From contig JAFDYY010000012.1 in assembly GCA_018267195.1 (NCBI GenBank), positions 1-62,898 on the forward strand: a DNA stretch of 62,898 nt, written 5' to 3'. The translations under genes and the position numbers were made by a program. This document shows positions 9,381 through 18,689 of this stretch, piece after piece. Each line of letters opens with the position of its first letter. Within the stretch, counting starts at the first letter, position 1. The stretch is from Bacteroidota bacterium (GTDB lineage: Bacteria > Bacteroidota > Bacteroidia > Cytophagales > Cyclobacteriaceae). A model generated the notes under the pieces. The model was not told the DNA's origin. It made no database searches and saw only the letters and a list, made by a program, of their open reading frames with translations.

Positions 9381-9882
9381 AAGAAGCCTGATTTTTAGTA
9401 AGTCCCTTCGTTCGTTTGGCTGCTTTATGGTGTGGCAATTCGGCAGTTTTCGTAGCATTATTTTTTTGTTCCAAGCGAACATTGTAGCGGATAGCCCGCC
9501 AGTAATCGCCTCCATAACCTACCAGAATTTCAGAGCCCTTGGGGATATCACGCATCGCCTCAATGTAGCAACGCTTTTTTTGTGTTACATACTCCGCATT
9601 ATTTTTAATGCCCGGCACCCGCACAATCCCTAAAGCATCGTTGGCAAAATGGGCTACTGATTTTTTTGTTTTCCAGGCATCTATGCAATAGCGGTTGTTA
9701 AAATAGAATACGTATCCGTTGCGGTCGTCTGCCATTTTCTCTACCTGGCTCCAGGTTACTATTTCACCTTTGTATTCAACTATTCGTGCTCCTTTTTTAA
9801 TATCCACCCGGGCAAATAATCCTTTGCCTGCTCCGGGCAGAGATGATTTTTTTACAACCAGAAATTTTTCGAGAAAAGCCAC
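9367..9882 (-). CDS. SET-domain protein (putative lysine methyltransferase)
   Basis: 171-aa cytoplasmic protein consisting of one SET domain. The N-terminal GAGKGLFA motif (residues 17-24, AdoMet side), a HFAND motif (78-82) in the place of the canonical NHS/C, and a C-terminal YGGDYW (123-128) containing the conserved Tyr are all visible. SET proteins methylate lysine side chains; targets of bacterial versions are mostly unknown, and ribosomal or nucleoid proteins are possible. It lies just downstream of the str operon on the same strand but beyond that operon's terminator, and it overlaps the HtrA stop by 14 bp, so it probably has its own promoter. The post-SET cysteine cluster of eukaryotic enzymes is absent. 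The fold is well supported; the substrate is unknown. Confidence 0.8.
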   Translation of the reverse strand: MAFLEKFLVVKKSSLPGAGKGLFARVDIKKGARIVEYKGEIVTWSQVEKMADDRNGYVFYFNNRYCIDAWKTKKSVAHFANDALGIVRVPGIKNNAEYVTQKKRCYIEAMRDIPKGSEILVGYGGDYWRAIRYNVRLEQKNNATKTAELPHHKAAKRTKGLTKNQASFTAK

Positions 9883-9898
9883 AGGATAAAAGAGTTAT

Positions 9899-9936
9899 TC
9901 AAAAAGAAAAGCATCCCGAAAGTCAGGATGCTTCCC
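9899..9936 (-). terminator. Terminator of the str operon
   Basis: On the minus strand, AAGCATCC and GGATGCTT form a perfect 8-bp stem with a 9-nt loop, followed by a T-rich tail (TTCTTTTT). It lies 26 bp beyond the rpsJ stop and separates the operon from the SET-domain gene. Confidence 0.75.
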
Positions 9937-9961
9937 ATCATTATTTCATAAAATCAAAAAA

Positions 9962-10267
9962 CTACACTTTAATTTCTACATCCACCCCGCTGGGCAATTC
10001 CAGTTTCATCAAAGCATCTACCGTTTTGGGGCTACCCGAATAGATATCAACCAGGCGTTTGTAGGTGCAAAGTTGAAACTGCTCGCGCGATTTTTTGTTT
10101 ACGTGAGGCGACCGCAATACTGTAAATTTCTCTTTTTCGGTAGGCAACGGAATAGGTCCGCTTACCACCGCACCGGTAGCTTTCACCGCACGTACAATTT
10201 TCTCTGACGACTTATCTACGAGATTGTGATCGTACGACTTAAGTTTGATTCTGATTTTTTGGTTCAT
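9962..10267 (-). CDS. rpsJ: 30S ribosomal protein S10
   Basis: 101-aa S10, normal length, with the recognisable [16 protein letters not shown] start and [29 protein letters not shown] core. It binds the 16S rRNA 3' major domain in the small-subunit head and also acts as NusE in transcription antitermination. It is the last gene of the str operon here, 51 bp after fusA. In most Bacteroidota the S10 ribosomal genes (rplC, rplD and onward) continue directly after rpsJ. Here a terminator follows and none are present, so the large ribosomal cluster must be elsewhere. Confidence 0.98.
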   Translation of the reverse strand: MNQKIRIKLKSYDHNLVDKSSEKIVRAVKATGAVVSGPIPLPTEKEKFTVLRSPHVNKKSREQFQLCTYKRLVDIYSGSPKTVDALMKLELPSGVDVEIKV

Positions 10268-10318
10268 CTTGTTTTTAGTTTACTCCCCGCCTGGGAATGT
10301 TTATTCAATCATTAAATC

Positions 10319-12424
10319 TTATTTGGCTGCTACGGCTCCTTTTACTTCTTCAATTACTTTCTCTGCCAGGTTTTTAGGAACCGGAGAATAATGAGAGAAA
10401 GTTAAGGAGGCGGATGCCCGGCCTGAAGTAATAGTACGCAAATCGGTTACATACCCAAACAATTCAGAGAGCGGTACATCGGCTTTAATTACCTGCGCAC
10501 CTCCACGGGTGTCCATACCTTTCATTAACCCTCTTCTCCTGTTTAGGTCACCGGTTACAGAACCTGTGTATTCGTCAGGTGAAATTACTTCTACGGCCAT
10601 AATCGGTTCAAGCAACTGAGGACCGCATTTTTTGGCAGCTTCTTTAAAGCCAATACGTGCAGCCAATTCAAACGACAATGAGTCGGAGTCCACATCATGG
10701 TAAGAACCATGGAACAATCTTACTTTCATTGAATCAATCGGGTAACCGGCCAACGGTCCATTTACCATCGCTTGGTCAAATCCTTTTTGTACGGCCGGTA
10801 TAAATTCGCGGGGGATTACACCGCCCACGATATCGTTTACAAATTCTAACCCTTCTTTGCCGTCTTCACGTGGAGCCAGTTCAAATACAATGTCGGCAAA
10901 TTTACCACGACCACCGGTCTGCTTCTTGTACACTTCTTTGTGCTCAACTGATTTGGTTAATGCTTCTTTGTAGGCAACCTGAGGCGCTCCTTGATTAATC
11001 TCTACTTTAAATTCGCGCTTTAACCGGTCAATAATAATCTCTAGGTGCAACTCGCCCATTCCGCGAAGAATCGTTTGACCTGTTTCCTGATCGGTATTGA
11101 CCCGAAGTGTAGGATCTTCTTCTACCAGTTTAGATATGGCCATGCCCAGTTTGTCGGCATCCACTTGTTTCTTAGGTTCGATAGCATACCCGATTACAGG
11201 CTCGGGGAATACCATTGACTCTAGCACCACCGGGCGTTTTTCATCGCACAGTGTATCGCCTGTCTTAATATCTTTAAAACCAACTACGGCACCGATATCT
11301 CCGGCTTGCAATCTTTCTATTTGATTTTGTTTGTTGGCGTGCATTTGAAATACCCGCGAAATGCGTTCTTTCTGACCGGAACGAGTATTCTGAATATACG
11401 ATCCTGACTCCAGTACGCCCGAGTAGGCACGCACAAAACAAAGACGGCCTACGAACGGATCCGTTGCAATTTTAAATGCAAGACCTACGAAAGGCTCACT
11501 CTCGTTCGGACGGATTTCAACATCTTCTTCGGTATCAGGATTTTTACCAATAATGACATCCTTGTCTAGCGGAGAGGGAAGCAACTCCATCACGTAGTCA
11601 AGCATGGTTTGCACGCCTTTGTTTTTGAATGAAGAGCCGCATACCATCGGCACAATCTTCATATCAATTACAGCTTTGCGAAGAGCTGTAAGAATTTCCT
11701 GCTCCGTAATGGAGTTGGGATCTTCAAAAAATTTCTCAATTAACGTTTCATCGTATTCAGCTACGGCTTCCAGCAATTTTTCGCGGTATTCGTAGGCTTC
11801 TTCTTTCATTTCATCCGGAATAGGAACCACTTTATAGGTCATTCCTTTGTCTTCTTCATTCCAGATTACGCCACGGTTATTTACCAAATCAACCACGCCT
11901 TTAAAATGCTCTTCTGCTCCGATAGGCAACTGAAGCGCTACCGCCTTACTTCCTAATTTTTCTTTTACCTGTTTGCACACTCCCAGAAAATCAGCTCCGG
12001 AGCGATCCATTTTATTAACAAAACCAATGCGGGCTACCTTGTAGTTATCAGCCAATCGCCAGTTGGTTTCCGACTGAGGCTCCACGCCATCTACCGCACT
12101 GAACAAAAACACCAACCCATCTAACACGCGCAACGAACGGTTTACCTCTACGGTAAAATCTACGTGGCCGGGGGTGTCTATAATATTAACCTGGTATTTA
12201 TTGTTTCTGTAATTCCAAAAAACAGTAGTAGCGGCCGAGGTAATGGTGATACCGCGCTCCTGCTCTTGTGCCATCCAGTCCATCGTGGCCGCGCCATCGT
12301 GCACCTCGCCTATTTTGTGGTTGACACCGGCATAGTACAAAATACGCTCTGTGGTCGTGGTTTTTCCTGCATCAATGTGTGCAGCAATCCCTATATTCCT
12401 CGTAAATTTTAAATCCCTTGCCAT
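10319..12424 (-). CDS. fusA: Translation elongation factor G
   Basis: 701-aa GTPase that moves tRNA and mRNA through the ribosome and helps split ribosomes in recycling. The G1 loop AHIDAGKT (15-22), the RGITIT switch I, DTPGH (83-87) and NKMD (137-140) are all intact. Domains II-V follow at the usual spacing, with [10 protein letters not shown] and the GSYHDVDSD region typical of domain IV. It lies 6 bp after rpsG in the str operon, so the two are translationally close. Nothing is unusual. Some Bacteroidota carry a second EF-G copy, but position in the str operon marks this as the main one. Confidence 0.98.
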   Translation of the reverse strand: MARDLKFTRNIGIAAHIDAGKTTTTERILYYAGVNHKIGEVHDGAATMDWMAQEQERGITITSAATTVFWNYRNNKYQVNIIDTPGHVDFTVEVNRSLRVLDGLVFLFSAVDGVEPQSETNWRLADNYKVARIGFVNKMDRSGADFLGVCKQVKEKLGSKAVALQLPIGAEEHFKGVVDLVNNRGVIWNEEDKGMTYKVVPIPDEMKEEAYEYREKLLEAVAEYDETLIEKFFEDPNSITEQEILTALRKAVIDMKIVPMVCGSSFKNKGVQTMLDYVMELLPSPLDKDVIIGKNPDTEEDVEIRPNESEPFVGLAFKIATDPFVGRLCFVRAYSGVLESGSYIQNTRSGQKERISRVFQMHANKQNQIERLQAGDIGAVVGFKDIKTGDTLCDEKRPVVLESMVFPEPVIGYAIEPKKQVDADKLGMAISKLVEEDPTLRVNTDQETGQTILRGMGELHLEIIIDRLKREFKVEINQGAPQVAYKEALTKSVEHKEVYKKQTGGRGKFADIVFELAPREDGKEGLEFVNDIVGGVIPREFIPAVQKGFDQAMVNGPLAGYPIDSMKVRLFHGSYHDVDSDSLSFELAARIGFKEAAKKCGPQLLEPIMAVEVISPDEYTGSVTGDLNRRRGLMKGMDTRGGAQVIKADVPLSELFGYVTDLRTITSGRASASLTFSHYSPVPKNLAEKVIEEVKGAVAAK

Positions 12425-12430
12425 TCTTTT

Positions 12431-12901
12431 TTAGAATCTGAAGTGTGAAAATGCTTTGTTCGCTTCTGCCATCCGGTGCGTGTCGTCTTTCTTTTTAATA
12501 GCTGCACCTTCGCCTTTAGAGGCCGCCATTATTTCTCCTGCCAGTTTATCGCTCATCGTTTTTTCACCACGGGCTTGAGCAAAATCTATCAACCATTTAA
12601 TGCTCAGGTTAATTTTACGTTCCGGTCTGATTTCTACCGGTACCTGAAAGGTAGCACCCCCTACCCGGCGGCTTTTTACTTCTACCGAGGGCATAACATT
12701 ATTCATTGCCCGTTTCCATACTTCTAAGCCGGGTTCGCCACCTGCCTTTTTTTCTACCTGCTCAATAGCATCATAGAATATAGTATAGGCTACACTTTTC
12801 TTCCCACGCTCCATAATATAGTTTACAAACTTGGTTACCAACGTATCGTTAAACTTAGGATCCGGAAGGAGGTATCTTTTTTTCGGTTTTGCTTTTCTCA
12901 T
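12431..12901 (-). CDS. rpsG: 30S ribosomal protein S7
   Basis: 156-aa S7, the primary organiser of the 16S rRNA 3' domain. The [18 protein letters not shown] start and the [16 protein letters not shown] core are diagnostic, and the length equals the family norm. It sits 16 bp after rpsL and 6 bp before fusA, in the classic rpsL-rpsG-fusA order. Confidence 0.98.
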   Translation of the reverse strand: MRKAKPKKRYLLPDPKFNDTLVTKFVNYIMERGKKSVAYTIFYDAIEQVEKKAGGEPGLEVWKRAMNNVMPSVEVKSRRVGGATFQVPVEIRPERKINLSIKWLIDFAQARGEKTMSDKLAGEIMAASKGEGAAIKKKDDTHRMAEANKAFSHFRF

Positions 12902-12917
12902 AGTTCTCTGCTCTTAA

Positions 12918-13340
12918 TTATTTTTTTCCGCCTTTTGCCGGGGCTGCGGCTGCTTTTGCAGCAGCTCCTGCTTTCGGACGTTTTGCTCCATACTTAGAAC
13001 GGCCTTGAAGCCTTCCGTTTACACCGGCTGTATCCAGCGCCCCACGAATAATATGATAGCGCACTCCGGGCAAATCCTTTACACGGCCTCCGCGTATCAG
13101 CACAATCGAGTGCTCTTGCAGGTTGTGCCCCTCTCCCGGAATATAGGCGTTTACTTCCTTACCGTTGGTAAGGCGTACACGGGCTACTTTGCGCATAGCC
13201 GAATTAGGTTTTTTGGGTGTGGTGGTGTACACGCGGGTGCATACGCCCCTGCGTTGGGGCGAAGAATCAAGGGCGGGAGACTTTGACTTAAACGTCAATT
13301 TCGTTCTTCCTTTCCTTACAAGTTGCTGAATGGTAGGCAT
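12918..13340 (-). CDS. rpsL: 30S ribosomal protein S12
   Basis: 140-aa decoding-centre protein. The conserved [19 protein letters not shown] block and the [13 protein letters not shown] loop are present, with Lys43 and Lys88 as in streptomycin-sensitive ribosomes. Asp89 is the residue methylthiolated by RimO, whose gene is also in this window (49276). The C-terminus has an extra Ala/Lys-rich tail (about residues 122-140), a modest extension compared with proteobacterial S12. It is the first gene of the str operon, with a good promoter about 40-70 bp upstream. Confidence 0.98.
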   Translation of the reverse strand: MPTIQQLVRKGRTKLTFKSKSPALDSSPQRRGVCTRVYTTTPKKPNSAMRKVARVRLTNGKEVNAYIPGEGHNLQEHSIVLIRGGRVKDLPGVRYHIIRGALDTAGVNGRLQGRSKYGAKRPKAGAAAKAAAAPAKGGKK

Positions 13341-13378
13341 TTATATAATTTTTTTATACCCTTCAAAATTAAGGACTG

Positions 13379-13408
13379 CAAAGGTATTTAAATTATGGAA
13401 CGATGCAA
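13379..13408 (-). promoter_or_regulatory. str operon promoter (Bacteroidota sigma-A type)
   Basis: On the minus strand, TTG (13408-13406), a 19-bp spacer, then TACCTTTG (13386-13379). This fits the Bacteroidota consensus TTG-N19-TAnnTTTG exactly and predicts a leader of roughly 30 nt before rpsL. Confidence 0.75.
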
Positions 13409-13601
13409 TAATTGGGCTTAGTGATTTTTTTGATATTTCCTCAGCCAATCCTCTATTGCCAGCAAATACAATAGCCTACAAACCTGCAAATTTAGCTTGT
13501 TTATGCTTATTCTGTGTTATAATTTATAACCTGGGGCATGAGGAGCATTAACTTTTAAGTTCAAAAAATACCAACTTGCAGAATCTAAACAATCCTATAA
13601 A

Positions 13602-14036
13602 ATGAAAACAATTCATGTCTTTTTAATCCTGTTCATGCTTTCGGCTTGCGGAAAAACGGATAAGAATCAAGAAAAGCAAAATACCGAATCTACCGACACA
13701 AACCAGGCACTTTATGAACAAGTAATGGATGTGCATGATGAGGTAATGCCTAAAGTAGAACAACTCTATTCTTTAAAAAAAGAACTGCAGGAAAAACGGA
13801 AAGCCAAAGACTTGCCCGAAGAACTAAAAAAACAAATTGACTTAGCCATTCACGGGCTTGACTCAGCCGATCATGCTATGATGAATTGGATGCATCATTT
13901 CAATCCCCTACCCGATTCTGCCAACCGGGAGGCCGCCCGGGAGTACCTGGAAGATGAGATGGAAAAAATTAAAAAGGTGAGAGAGCTTATTAACGGGACG
14001 ATTCAAAAAGCCAAAGATGAAATGGGAAAGAAGTAG
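13602..14036 (+). CDS. Small helical lipoprotein of unknown function
   Basis: 144-aa predicted lipoprotein. The signal peptide MKTIHVFLILFMLSACGK ends in an LSAC lipobox with Cys16 as the lipidated residue. The mature part is Lys/Glu-rich and strongly helical, with an HDEVMPK segment and paired His/Met residues (DHAMMNWMHHF) in the middle. Similar short proteins are often mislabelled viral A-type inclusion proteins in Bacteroidota genomes; their role is not known. The stop is 2 bp from the nnr start, so it is probably co-transcribed with the NAD(P)HX repair gene, though no functional link is obvious. Confidence 0.75.
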   Translation: MKTIHVFLILFMLSACGKTDKNQEKQNTESTDTNQALYEQVMDVHDEVMPKVEQLYSLKKELQEKRKAKDLPEELKKQIDLAIHGLDSADHAMMNWMHHFNPLPDSANREAAREYLEDEMEKIKKVRELINGTIQKAKDEMGKK

Positions 14037-14038
14037 CT

Positions 14039-15538
14039 ATGCTCAAAATCCTTTCTGCTTCGCAAATAAAAGAACTTGATCGCTACACCATCGAGCATGA
14101 GCCTGTAGCTTCCATTGATCTGATGGAGCGGGCCTGCCACGCGTTCAGTAATTGGTTTGCACAACACATAGACCTCAGTAAAAAAATAGGCATCGTCTGT
14201 GGCACCGGAAACAATGGAGGCGATGGCCTGGGAATAGCCCGATTATTAAATGAGCAGGGATACGCTGTTTCCGTATGGGTTGTGCGGGGCGAAGCCCCCG
14301 AAACAGATGATTTCAAAATAAACCTAAAACGATTAAACCCAAGTATTAGACTGACCGAAATAACGCAGTTGGCAGGGCAAAATACATTCAACACCTGCCC
14401 GGTGCTGATTGATGCTTTGTTTGGAACAGGTCTTTCGCGCGAACCGCACGGAATTTATGCTGATGTTATTACTAGCCTCAATAAAAGCCATGCCCTGAAA
14501 ATAGCTGTTGACATCCCTTCCGGATTAGCTGCCGACAAGCCTTCGGCCGGAGAGATCGTACGCGCAGACTATACCGTTACTTTTCAATTACCTAAACTCG
14601 CCTCCCTGCTCCCCGACAATGGAAAACAGACAGGTCAACTTCATATTGTAGACATCGGGTTAAGCCAGGAATTCTTAACTCGGGCGGAAACAAATTTTTT
14701 TTTTATTACCCCGGCCGGTATCAAAAATCTTTTCAAGCGAAGAAGTATATTTTCTCATAAAGGGATGTATGGCCATGGGCTGTTAATTGCAGGCTCTTAT
14801 GGAAAAACCGGGGCGTGTGTATTAGCCTCCAAAGCAGCGTTGCGGTCGGGTATTGGATTGTTAACTACCCATATTCCCAAAAGCAGTTATGTCATTCTTC
14901 AATCGGCCGTGCCGGAAGCCATGTCGTCCATAGATGAATCAGAATGGATGTTTACTGATCCACCTCCGGTTTTAGATTACACATGCCTGGGGATTGGGCC
15001 GGGCCTTGGCACATCGGAAGAAACCGTTAAAGCGCTGGCCACAACCTTGAAGCATTTTCGCAAACCCATGGTTATCGATGCCGATGCGCTGAACATACTT
15101 TCACAAAATACTGAACTCCTACCGCTCATTCCCGAAAACAGTATCCTTACCCCCCATCCTAAAGAGTTTGAGCGATTGGTAGGGCCATGGCAAAACGACT
15201 TTGAAAAACTTGCTCTGTTGCGCACATTTTCAGCCAGAACTAAATCAGTTGTGGTGTTAAAGGGGGCATTCACCGCGATCGCTTCCCCCACTGGCACAAT
15301 TCATTTCAATTCTTCGGGCAACCCCGGAATGGCTACCGGAGGGAGCGGTGACGTGCTTACCGGAATCCTCCTTTCGCTGCTAGCACAAAGATATACCTCA
15401 ATAAATGCAGCCTTAATCGGTGTTTTTTGCCATGGGCTGGCCGGTGATTTAGCCGCTAACGAGTTGGCTATTACCACACTCATAGCCAGCGATTTAATCT
15501 CCTATCTTCCAAAAGCCTTCAAAAAAATTGCCTCGTAA
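14039..15538 (+). CDS. nnr: Bifunctional NAD(P)H-hydrate epimerase / ADP-dependent NAD(P)HX dehydratase
   Basis: 499-aa fusion of the YjeF N-terminal epimerase and C-terminal dehydratase. It repairs damaged hydrated NADH and NADPH: the epimerase interconverts the R and S forms, and the dehydratase restores the S form using ADP. The N-terminal half shows the CGTGNNGGDGLGIARLL nucleotide loop (54-70). The C-terminal ribokinase-like half shows HKGMYGHGLLIAGS near 240 and the catalytic GGSGDVLTG at about 433-441. Full length for the fused form. It starts 2 bp after the upstream lipoprotein gene. Confidence 0.95.
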   Translation: MLKILSASQIKELDRYTIEHEPVASIDLMERACHAFSNWFAQHIDLSKKIGIVCGTGNNGGDGLGIARLLNEQGYAVSVWVVRGEAPETDDFKINLKRLNPSIRLTEITQLAGQNTFNTCPVLIDALFGTGLSREPHGIYADVITSLNKSHALKIAVDIPSGLAADKPSAGEIVRADYTVTFQLPKLASLLPDNGKQTGQLHIVDIGLSQEFLTRAETNFFFITPAGIKNLFKRRSIFSHKGMYGHGLLIAGSYGKTGACVLASKAALRSGIGLLTTHIPKSSYVILQSAVPEAMSSIDESEWMFTDPPPVLDYTCLGIGPGLGTSEETVKALATTLKHFRKPMVIDADALNILSQNTELLPLIPENSILTPHPKEFERLVGPWQNDFEKLALLRTFSARTKSVVVLKGAFTAIASPTGTIHFNSSGNPGMATGGSGDVLTGILLSLLAQRYTSINAALIGVFCHGLAGDLAANELAITTLIASDLISYLPKAFKKIAS

Positions 15539-15631
15539 CGAAAAATTTATTATTAAATTGCATAGAAATTAAAATTTTGGTTTACGTCTTGTATCTAAAT
15601 TCCATTAAAGACGTATAACGGAAAAACAGGA

Positions 15632-15976
15632 ATGAAGAAAGTATCATTTTTGGCAATTTCTCTGCTGGCCTGCCAGTTGGCCTTTAGCCAAGGTCGCGAT
15701 GAATCGCTACGCTCTTCCGATCCTTTAAAATCTATTCAGGTTTACCCCAACCCGGCCGTAGATTTTGTTACCGTAAAATTTGAAACTCCTTTAGCTAAAA
15801 CCTCTAAATTAGAATTTCATTCCATCATTGGCAGCATGTTAGATTTAGAGCAAGAAGTAGTTGACGATTATGAAATTCGGGTGAAAATAAAAGAACTTCC
15901 GATCGGGTATTACATCATTGCGGTGCACGATCCTGTAAACAACACCCGGGCTTTTTACAAATTCCTTAAGCGCTAA
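15632..15976 (+). CDS. Stand-alone T9SS type A sorting-domain protein
   Basis: 114-aa exported protein that is almost nothing but a signal peptide and a T9SS type A C-terminal sorting domain. Residues 1-19 are a signal peptide ending AFSQ. From about residue 33 the motif IQVYPNPAVDFVTVKF begins the Por_Secre_tail fold, continuing to LPIGYYIIAV and ending KFLKR. Such domains normally sit at the end of a large cargo and are removed or modified during surface attachment. Here the mature cargo would be about 10 residues. It could be the last exon-like remnant of a lost gene, but its intact signal peptide argues for a real small protein. It converges with the downstream dehydratase gene, overlapping by 11 bp. 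Confidence 0.8.
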   Translation: MKKVSFLAISLLACQLAFSQGRDESLRSSDPLKSIQVYPNPAVDFVTVKFETPLAKTSKLEFHSIIGSMLDLEQEVVDDYEIRVKIKELPIGYYIIAVHDPVNNTRAFYKFLKR

Positions 15977-16919
15977 GCCACTTTTTAATTTGAGTTTCCG
16001 TTAAGTTGCCCCCACAGATAATAGTGGCAACCGTTTTTCCTTTCATTAATTTTTTATTTTTAATAATAGAAGCTAAGCCTAAAGCCCCGGATGGCTCAAC
16101 TACCAATCCGGTATGAACATGAAGAAGTTTCATCGCCTCCAAAATGGATTGATCATCCACAAGCCACGCACTATCAACTAATCCTTTCATATCTTCAAGC
16201 GCTTGCGGGACCGGCAACCGCACCGCCACCCCATCGGCTATAGTGTTTGTGGTGTTATAATTGATTACTTGGTTTTGTTTCCATGATTCAACCATAGCCG
16301 GAGCCCCTTCTGCCTGCACGGCAATAATTTTTGTGCGCGGGGAAACATGCCTAAACACCGTAGCCATGCCATTGATCATGGCTCCGTTTCCAAGCGGCAC
16401 GACCAGTACATCAATAGGTTGTATAAACTTTACAAGTTCAAGTGCAATGGTTCCGGCCCCTTCCACGGTTTCAACATCTAAACTATCTTCAACAAACCGA
16501 GCATTTCTTTTTTGAGCTATATTCTTTGCTTCCATTTTGGCACTATCAAAATCATCCCCGTAAAGGATCACTTCCGCCCCTAACCTTTTCATCCGCTCTA
16601 CCTTCAATGGGTTGGCATAGTTGCTGGCCACAATGGAAACTTTCATTTTCCTCTTTCGGCAACTATACGCAATGGCTTGTCCAAAATTTCCGGCACTCGC
16701 ACAGACGATTTCTTTCGATGGATCGGTTTGAGAAATCAGCCATTCCGCCCCTCGCCCTTTAAAGCAGCGGATAGGATTAATCGTTTCAATCTTTAAAACC
16801 AAGCTAACATCTAGTAAGTCACTCAACGGTTCGCAAATAAATTGAGGCGTGTTACAAAAAATAGGATCTATTGATTCTTGCGATGCCTCAATCCGTTTCA
16901 ATAAAATGCGTGAACTCAT
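15966..16919 (-). CDS. PLP-dependent threonine/serine dehydratase
   Basis: 317-aa fold-type II PLP enzyme of the threonine dehydratase / serine racemase group. The PLP-binding lysine is Lys54 in CFKGRGA, the phosphate-side SAGNFGQAIAY motif follows at about 85-95, and the PLGNGAMING glycine loop is near 176. There is no C-terminal ACT regulatory domain, so it resembles catabolic (TdcB-type) enzymes or serine racemase rather than feedback-inhibited biosynthetic IlvA. It deaminates Thr or Ser to the 2-oxo acid plus ammonia. The start overlaps the upstream serine hydrolase stop by 4 bp, indicating a two-gene operon. Confidence 0.88.
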   Translation of the reverse strand: MSSRILLKRIEASQESIDPIFCNTPQFICEPLSDLLDVSLVLKIETINPIRCFKGRGAEWLISQTDPSKEIVCASAGNFGQAIAYSCRKRKMKVSIVASNYANPLKVERMKRLGAEVILYGDDFDSAKMEAKNIAQKRNARFVEDSLDVETVEGAGTIALELVKFIQPIDVLVVPLGNGAMINGMATVFRHVSPRTKIIAVQAEGAPAMVESWKQNQVINYNTTNTIADGVAVRLPVPQALEDMKGLVDSAWLVDDQSILEAMKLLHVHTGLVVEPSGALGLASIIKNKKLMKGKTVATIICGGNLTETQIKKWLSA

Positions 16920-18013
16920 AGTTGTTTCACTATTCCCTTTACAAGAACTTCAAACTTAGGATGCGCATTGTTGCACAAAACAATAACCGTTTTATGGCAA
17001 TCTAAGCAACGGAATATTTCAGTTTTATAACCCGGGTTATCGCCTGTATGATAGGCAATCTTACCTAGTGTTGAATCGGTTTTCAGCATCCAGCCAAAAC
17101 CGTAGTTAGACCATGTGCCCCCATTAAGTTTTGTTGGCGATAAAATTTCATCCATAGTTTTTTTGCTTACCAGTGTGTTGGCGCTCAATGCCCTATCCCA
17201 TCTTAGTAAGTCAGATGACGTAGAACTTATGCGTCCCGGGCCTTTTCTACCTCCCAGCCAAATAGTATAGTTAGACGAGGGAAATGAGTCGGCCCGTATG
17301 AATCGATTTTTGTTTTCATCATATACGTAGCCCAACGCAAAATTTTTAATGGCCTCCTTCTGTATTTTACTCCGAATGTCGGTATTAGGCATTGGCAAAG
17401 GAGTGATAATCTTTTCGTGAATAAACTCGATAAAATCCTTTCCCGAAATTTTCTCGGCTATGCTTGCCAGCAACACATAACCTGTATTGCTGTACTCATA
17501 TTTTTCTCCCGGCTGAAATAAAGCCGGAGGATGAAATTTTTTCAGGTATGCAATAATATCCTCATTGCCTGCTACTTTAGATTTATCCCATTGCTCATCC
17601 ATCAGTTTCTGGTAATCGGGCAAGCCGGATGTATGGGTAAGCAACTGCCGGATAGTGATGGGATGGTAGGGAAGGCCGGGTAAATATTTTTCAATATTAT
17701 CATCGTAGCTAAGTTTATGTTCTTCCTGCAAAAGCGCTATGAGCATGGCCGTAAACTGTTTTGAAACAGAGGCCAGCTCAAAAACCGCAGTTGTATCCAT
17801 GGGTTGTTTCGTTTCCCGATTGGTGTAGCCAAAGGCTTGGTGATAAACGGGTTTTCCGTGATCGGCCACTAAAACCACTCCGCTGAAATCGGGCACGGAA
17901 GCCATGATGGAGTCTATGCGTTCGGCAAAGGTTTTTACTGACGGGGTTTCTTTTTTAGGAGAAGCGCACGCCACAAACAAAACGGCCGGCAAAAAAAGAA
18001 TCGAAGCTTTCAT
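16916..18013 (-). CDS. Class C beta-lactamase-like serine hydrolase, lipoprotein
   Basis: 365-aa member of the beta-lactamase/D-aminopeptidase-like family. The N-terminus is a lipoprotein signal with lipobox FVAC (Cys16). Active-site motifs are complete: SVSK (Ser82, Lys85), YSN in YEYSNTGY, and HTG in IAYHTGDNPGY. These periplasmic or surface enzymes act on peptides, esters or peptidoglycan fragments, and most are not resistance enzymes. The stop overlaps the following dehydratase start by 4 bp, so the two are translationally coupled. The substrate is unknown. A second, unrelated-looking paralogue lies at 35931-37175. Confidence 0.9.
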   Translation of the reverse strand: MKASILFLPAVLFVACASPKKETPSVKTFAERIDSIMASVPDFSGVVLVADHGKPVYHQAFGYTNRETKQPMDTTAVFELASVSKQFTAMLIALLQEEHKLSYDDNIEKYLPGLPYHPITIRQLLTHTSGLPDYQKLMDEQWDKSKVAGNEDIIAYLKKFHPPALFQPGEKYEYSNTGYVLLASIAEKISGKDFIEFIHEKIITPLPMPNTDIRSKIQKEAIKNFALGYVYDENKNRFIRADSFPSSNYTIWLGGRKGPGRISSTSSDLLRWDRALSANTLVSKKTMDEILSPTKLNGGTWSNYGFGWMLKTDSTLGKIAYHTGDNPGYKTEIFRCLDCHKTVIVLCNNAHPKFEVLVKGIVKQL

Positions 18014-18056
18014 CTATTTTTGGTTTTTTATTTTAAGTAATCAAAATTTACCCGAA

Positions 18057-18689
18057 TTGCAAAACGTATCCATCATTTTCCATTATTTTAAATCCCTTTC
18101 AGAGGTACAGCACAACCAATTCTCTGCATTGGCCGAACTCTATCGGGAGTGGAATGAAAAAATCAATGTTATCTCCCGCAAGGATATTGAGAATATTTAC
18201 ATTAACCATGTGCTGCACTCGCTGGGAATTGCCAAAGTAATTTCTTTTAACCCGGGCGCCCGGGTGATGGACGTAGGCACGGGCGGTGGCTTTCCGGGCA
18301 TACCGTTGGCCATTTTGTTTCCGGAAACAGAATTTCATCTGATCGATTCCATTGGTAAAAAAATTACGGTGGTAAAAGAAGTAGCTGCTGCCCTCCAATT
18401 AAAAAATGTTCAGGCTCAACAAATCCGGGCTGAACAAGTAAAACAGAAATTTGATTTTATCGTGAGCCGGGCCGTTACGCGGATGAAAGAATTTTACGGC
18501 TGGACACACCGAAGCATTAAACCCACATCAACCCATTTGCTGGACAACGGAATTTTATATTTAAAAGGGGGCGAACTGGAGGATGAGATGAACGAACTGA
18601 AAAAACCGTACAGCGAATATGTGCTCTCAAATTATTTCAAGGAAGATTTTTTTGAAACTAAAAAAGTAGTGTATGTGCCGGTGCACTAA
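18057..18689 (+). CDS. rsmG: 16S rRNA (guanine527-N7)-methyltransferase
   Basis: 210-aa RsmG (GidB), which methylates G527 in the 530 loop of 16S rRNA using AdoMet. The AdoMet site VMDVGTGGGFPGIPLA and the family signature INVISRKDIENIY are clear. The frame is open far upstream (to 17904), inside the divergent serine hydrolase gene. I place the start at TTG 18057 because the sequence from QNVSIIFHYFKSL matches the normal N-terminus and there is no in-frame ATG nearby. A non-ATG start is therefore likely. The 3' end overlaps crcB by 4 bp in a convergent arrangement. Confidence 0.9.
   Translation: MQNVSIIFHYFKSLSEVQHNQFSALAELYREWNEKINVISRKDIENIYINHVLHSLGIAKVISFNPGARVMDVGTGGGFPGIPLAILFPETEFHLIDSIGKKITVVKEVAAALQLKNVQAQQIRAEQVKQKFDFIVSRAVTRMKEFYGWTHRSIKPTSTHLLDNGILYLKGGELEDEMNELKKPYSEYVLSNYFKEDFFETKKVVYVPVH

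Noticed and set aside
13330..13551. 73-codon plus-strand ORF upstream of rpsL
   Set aside because: It overlaps the str promoter and has no protein-like pattern.
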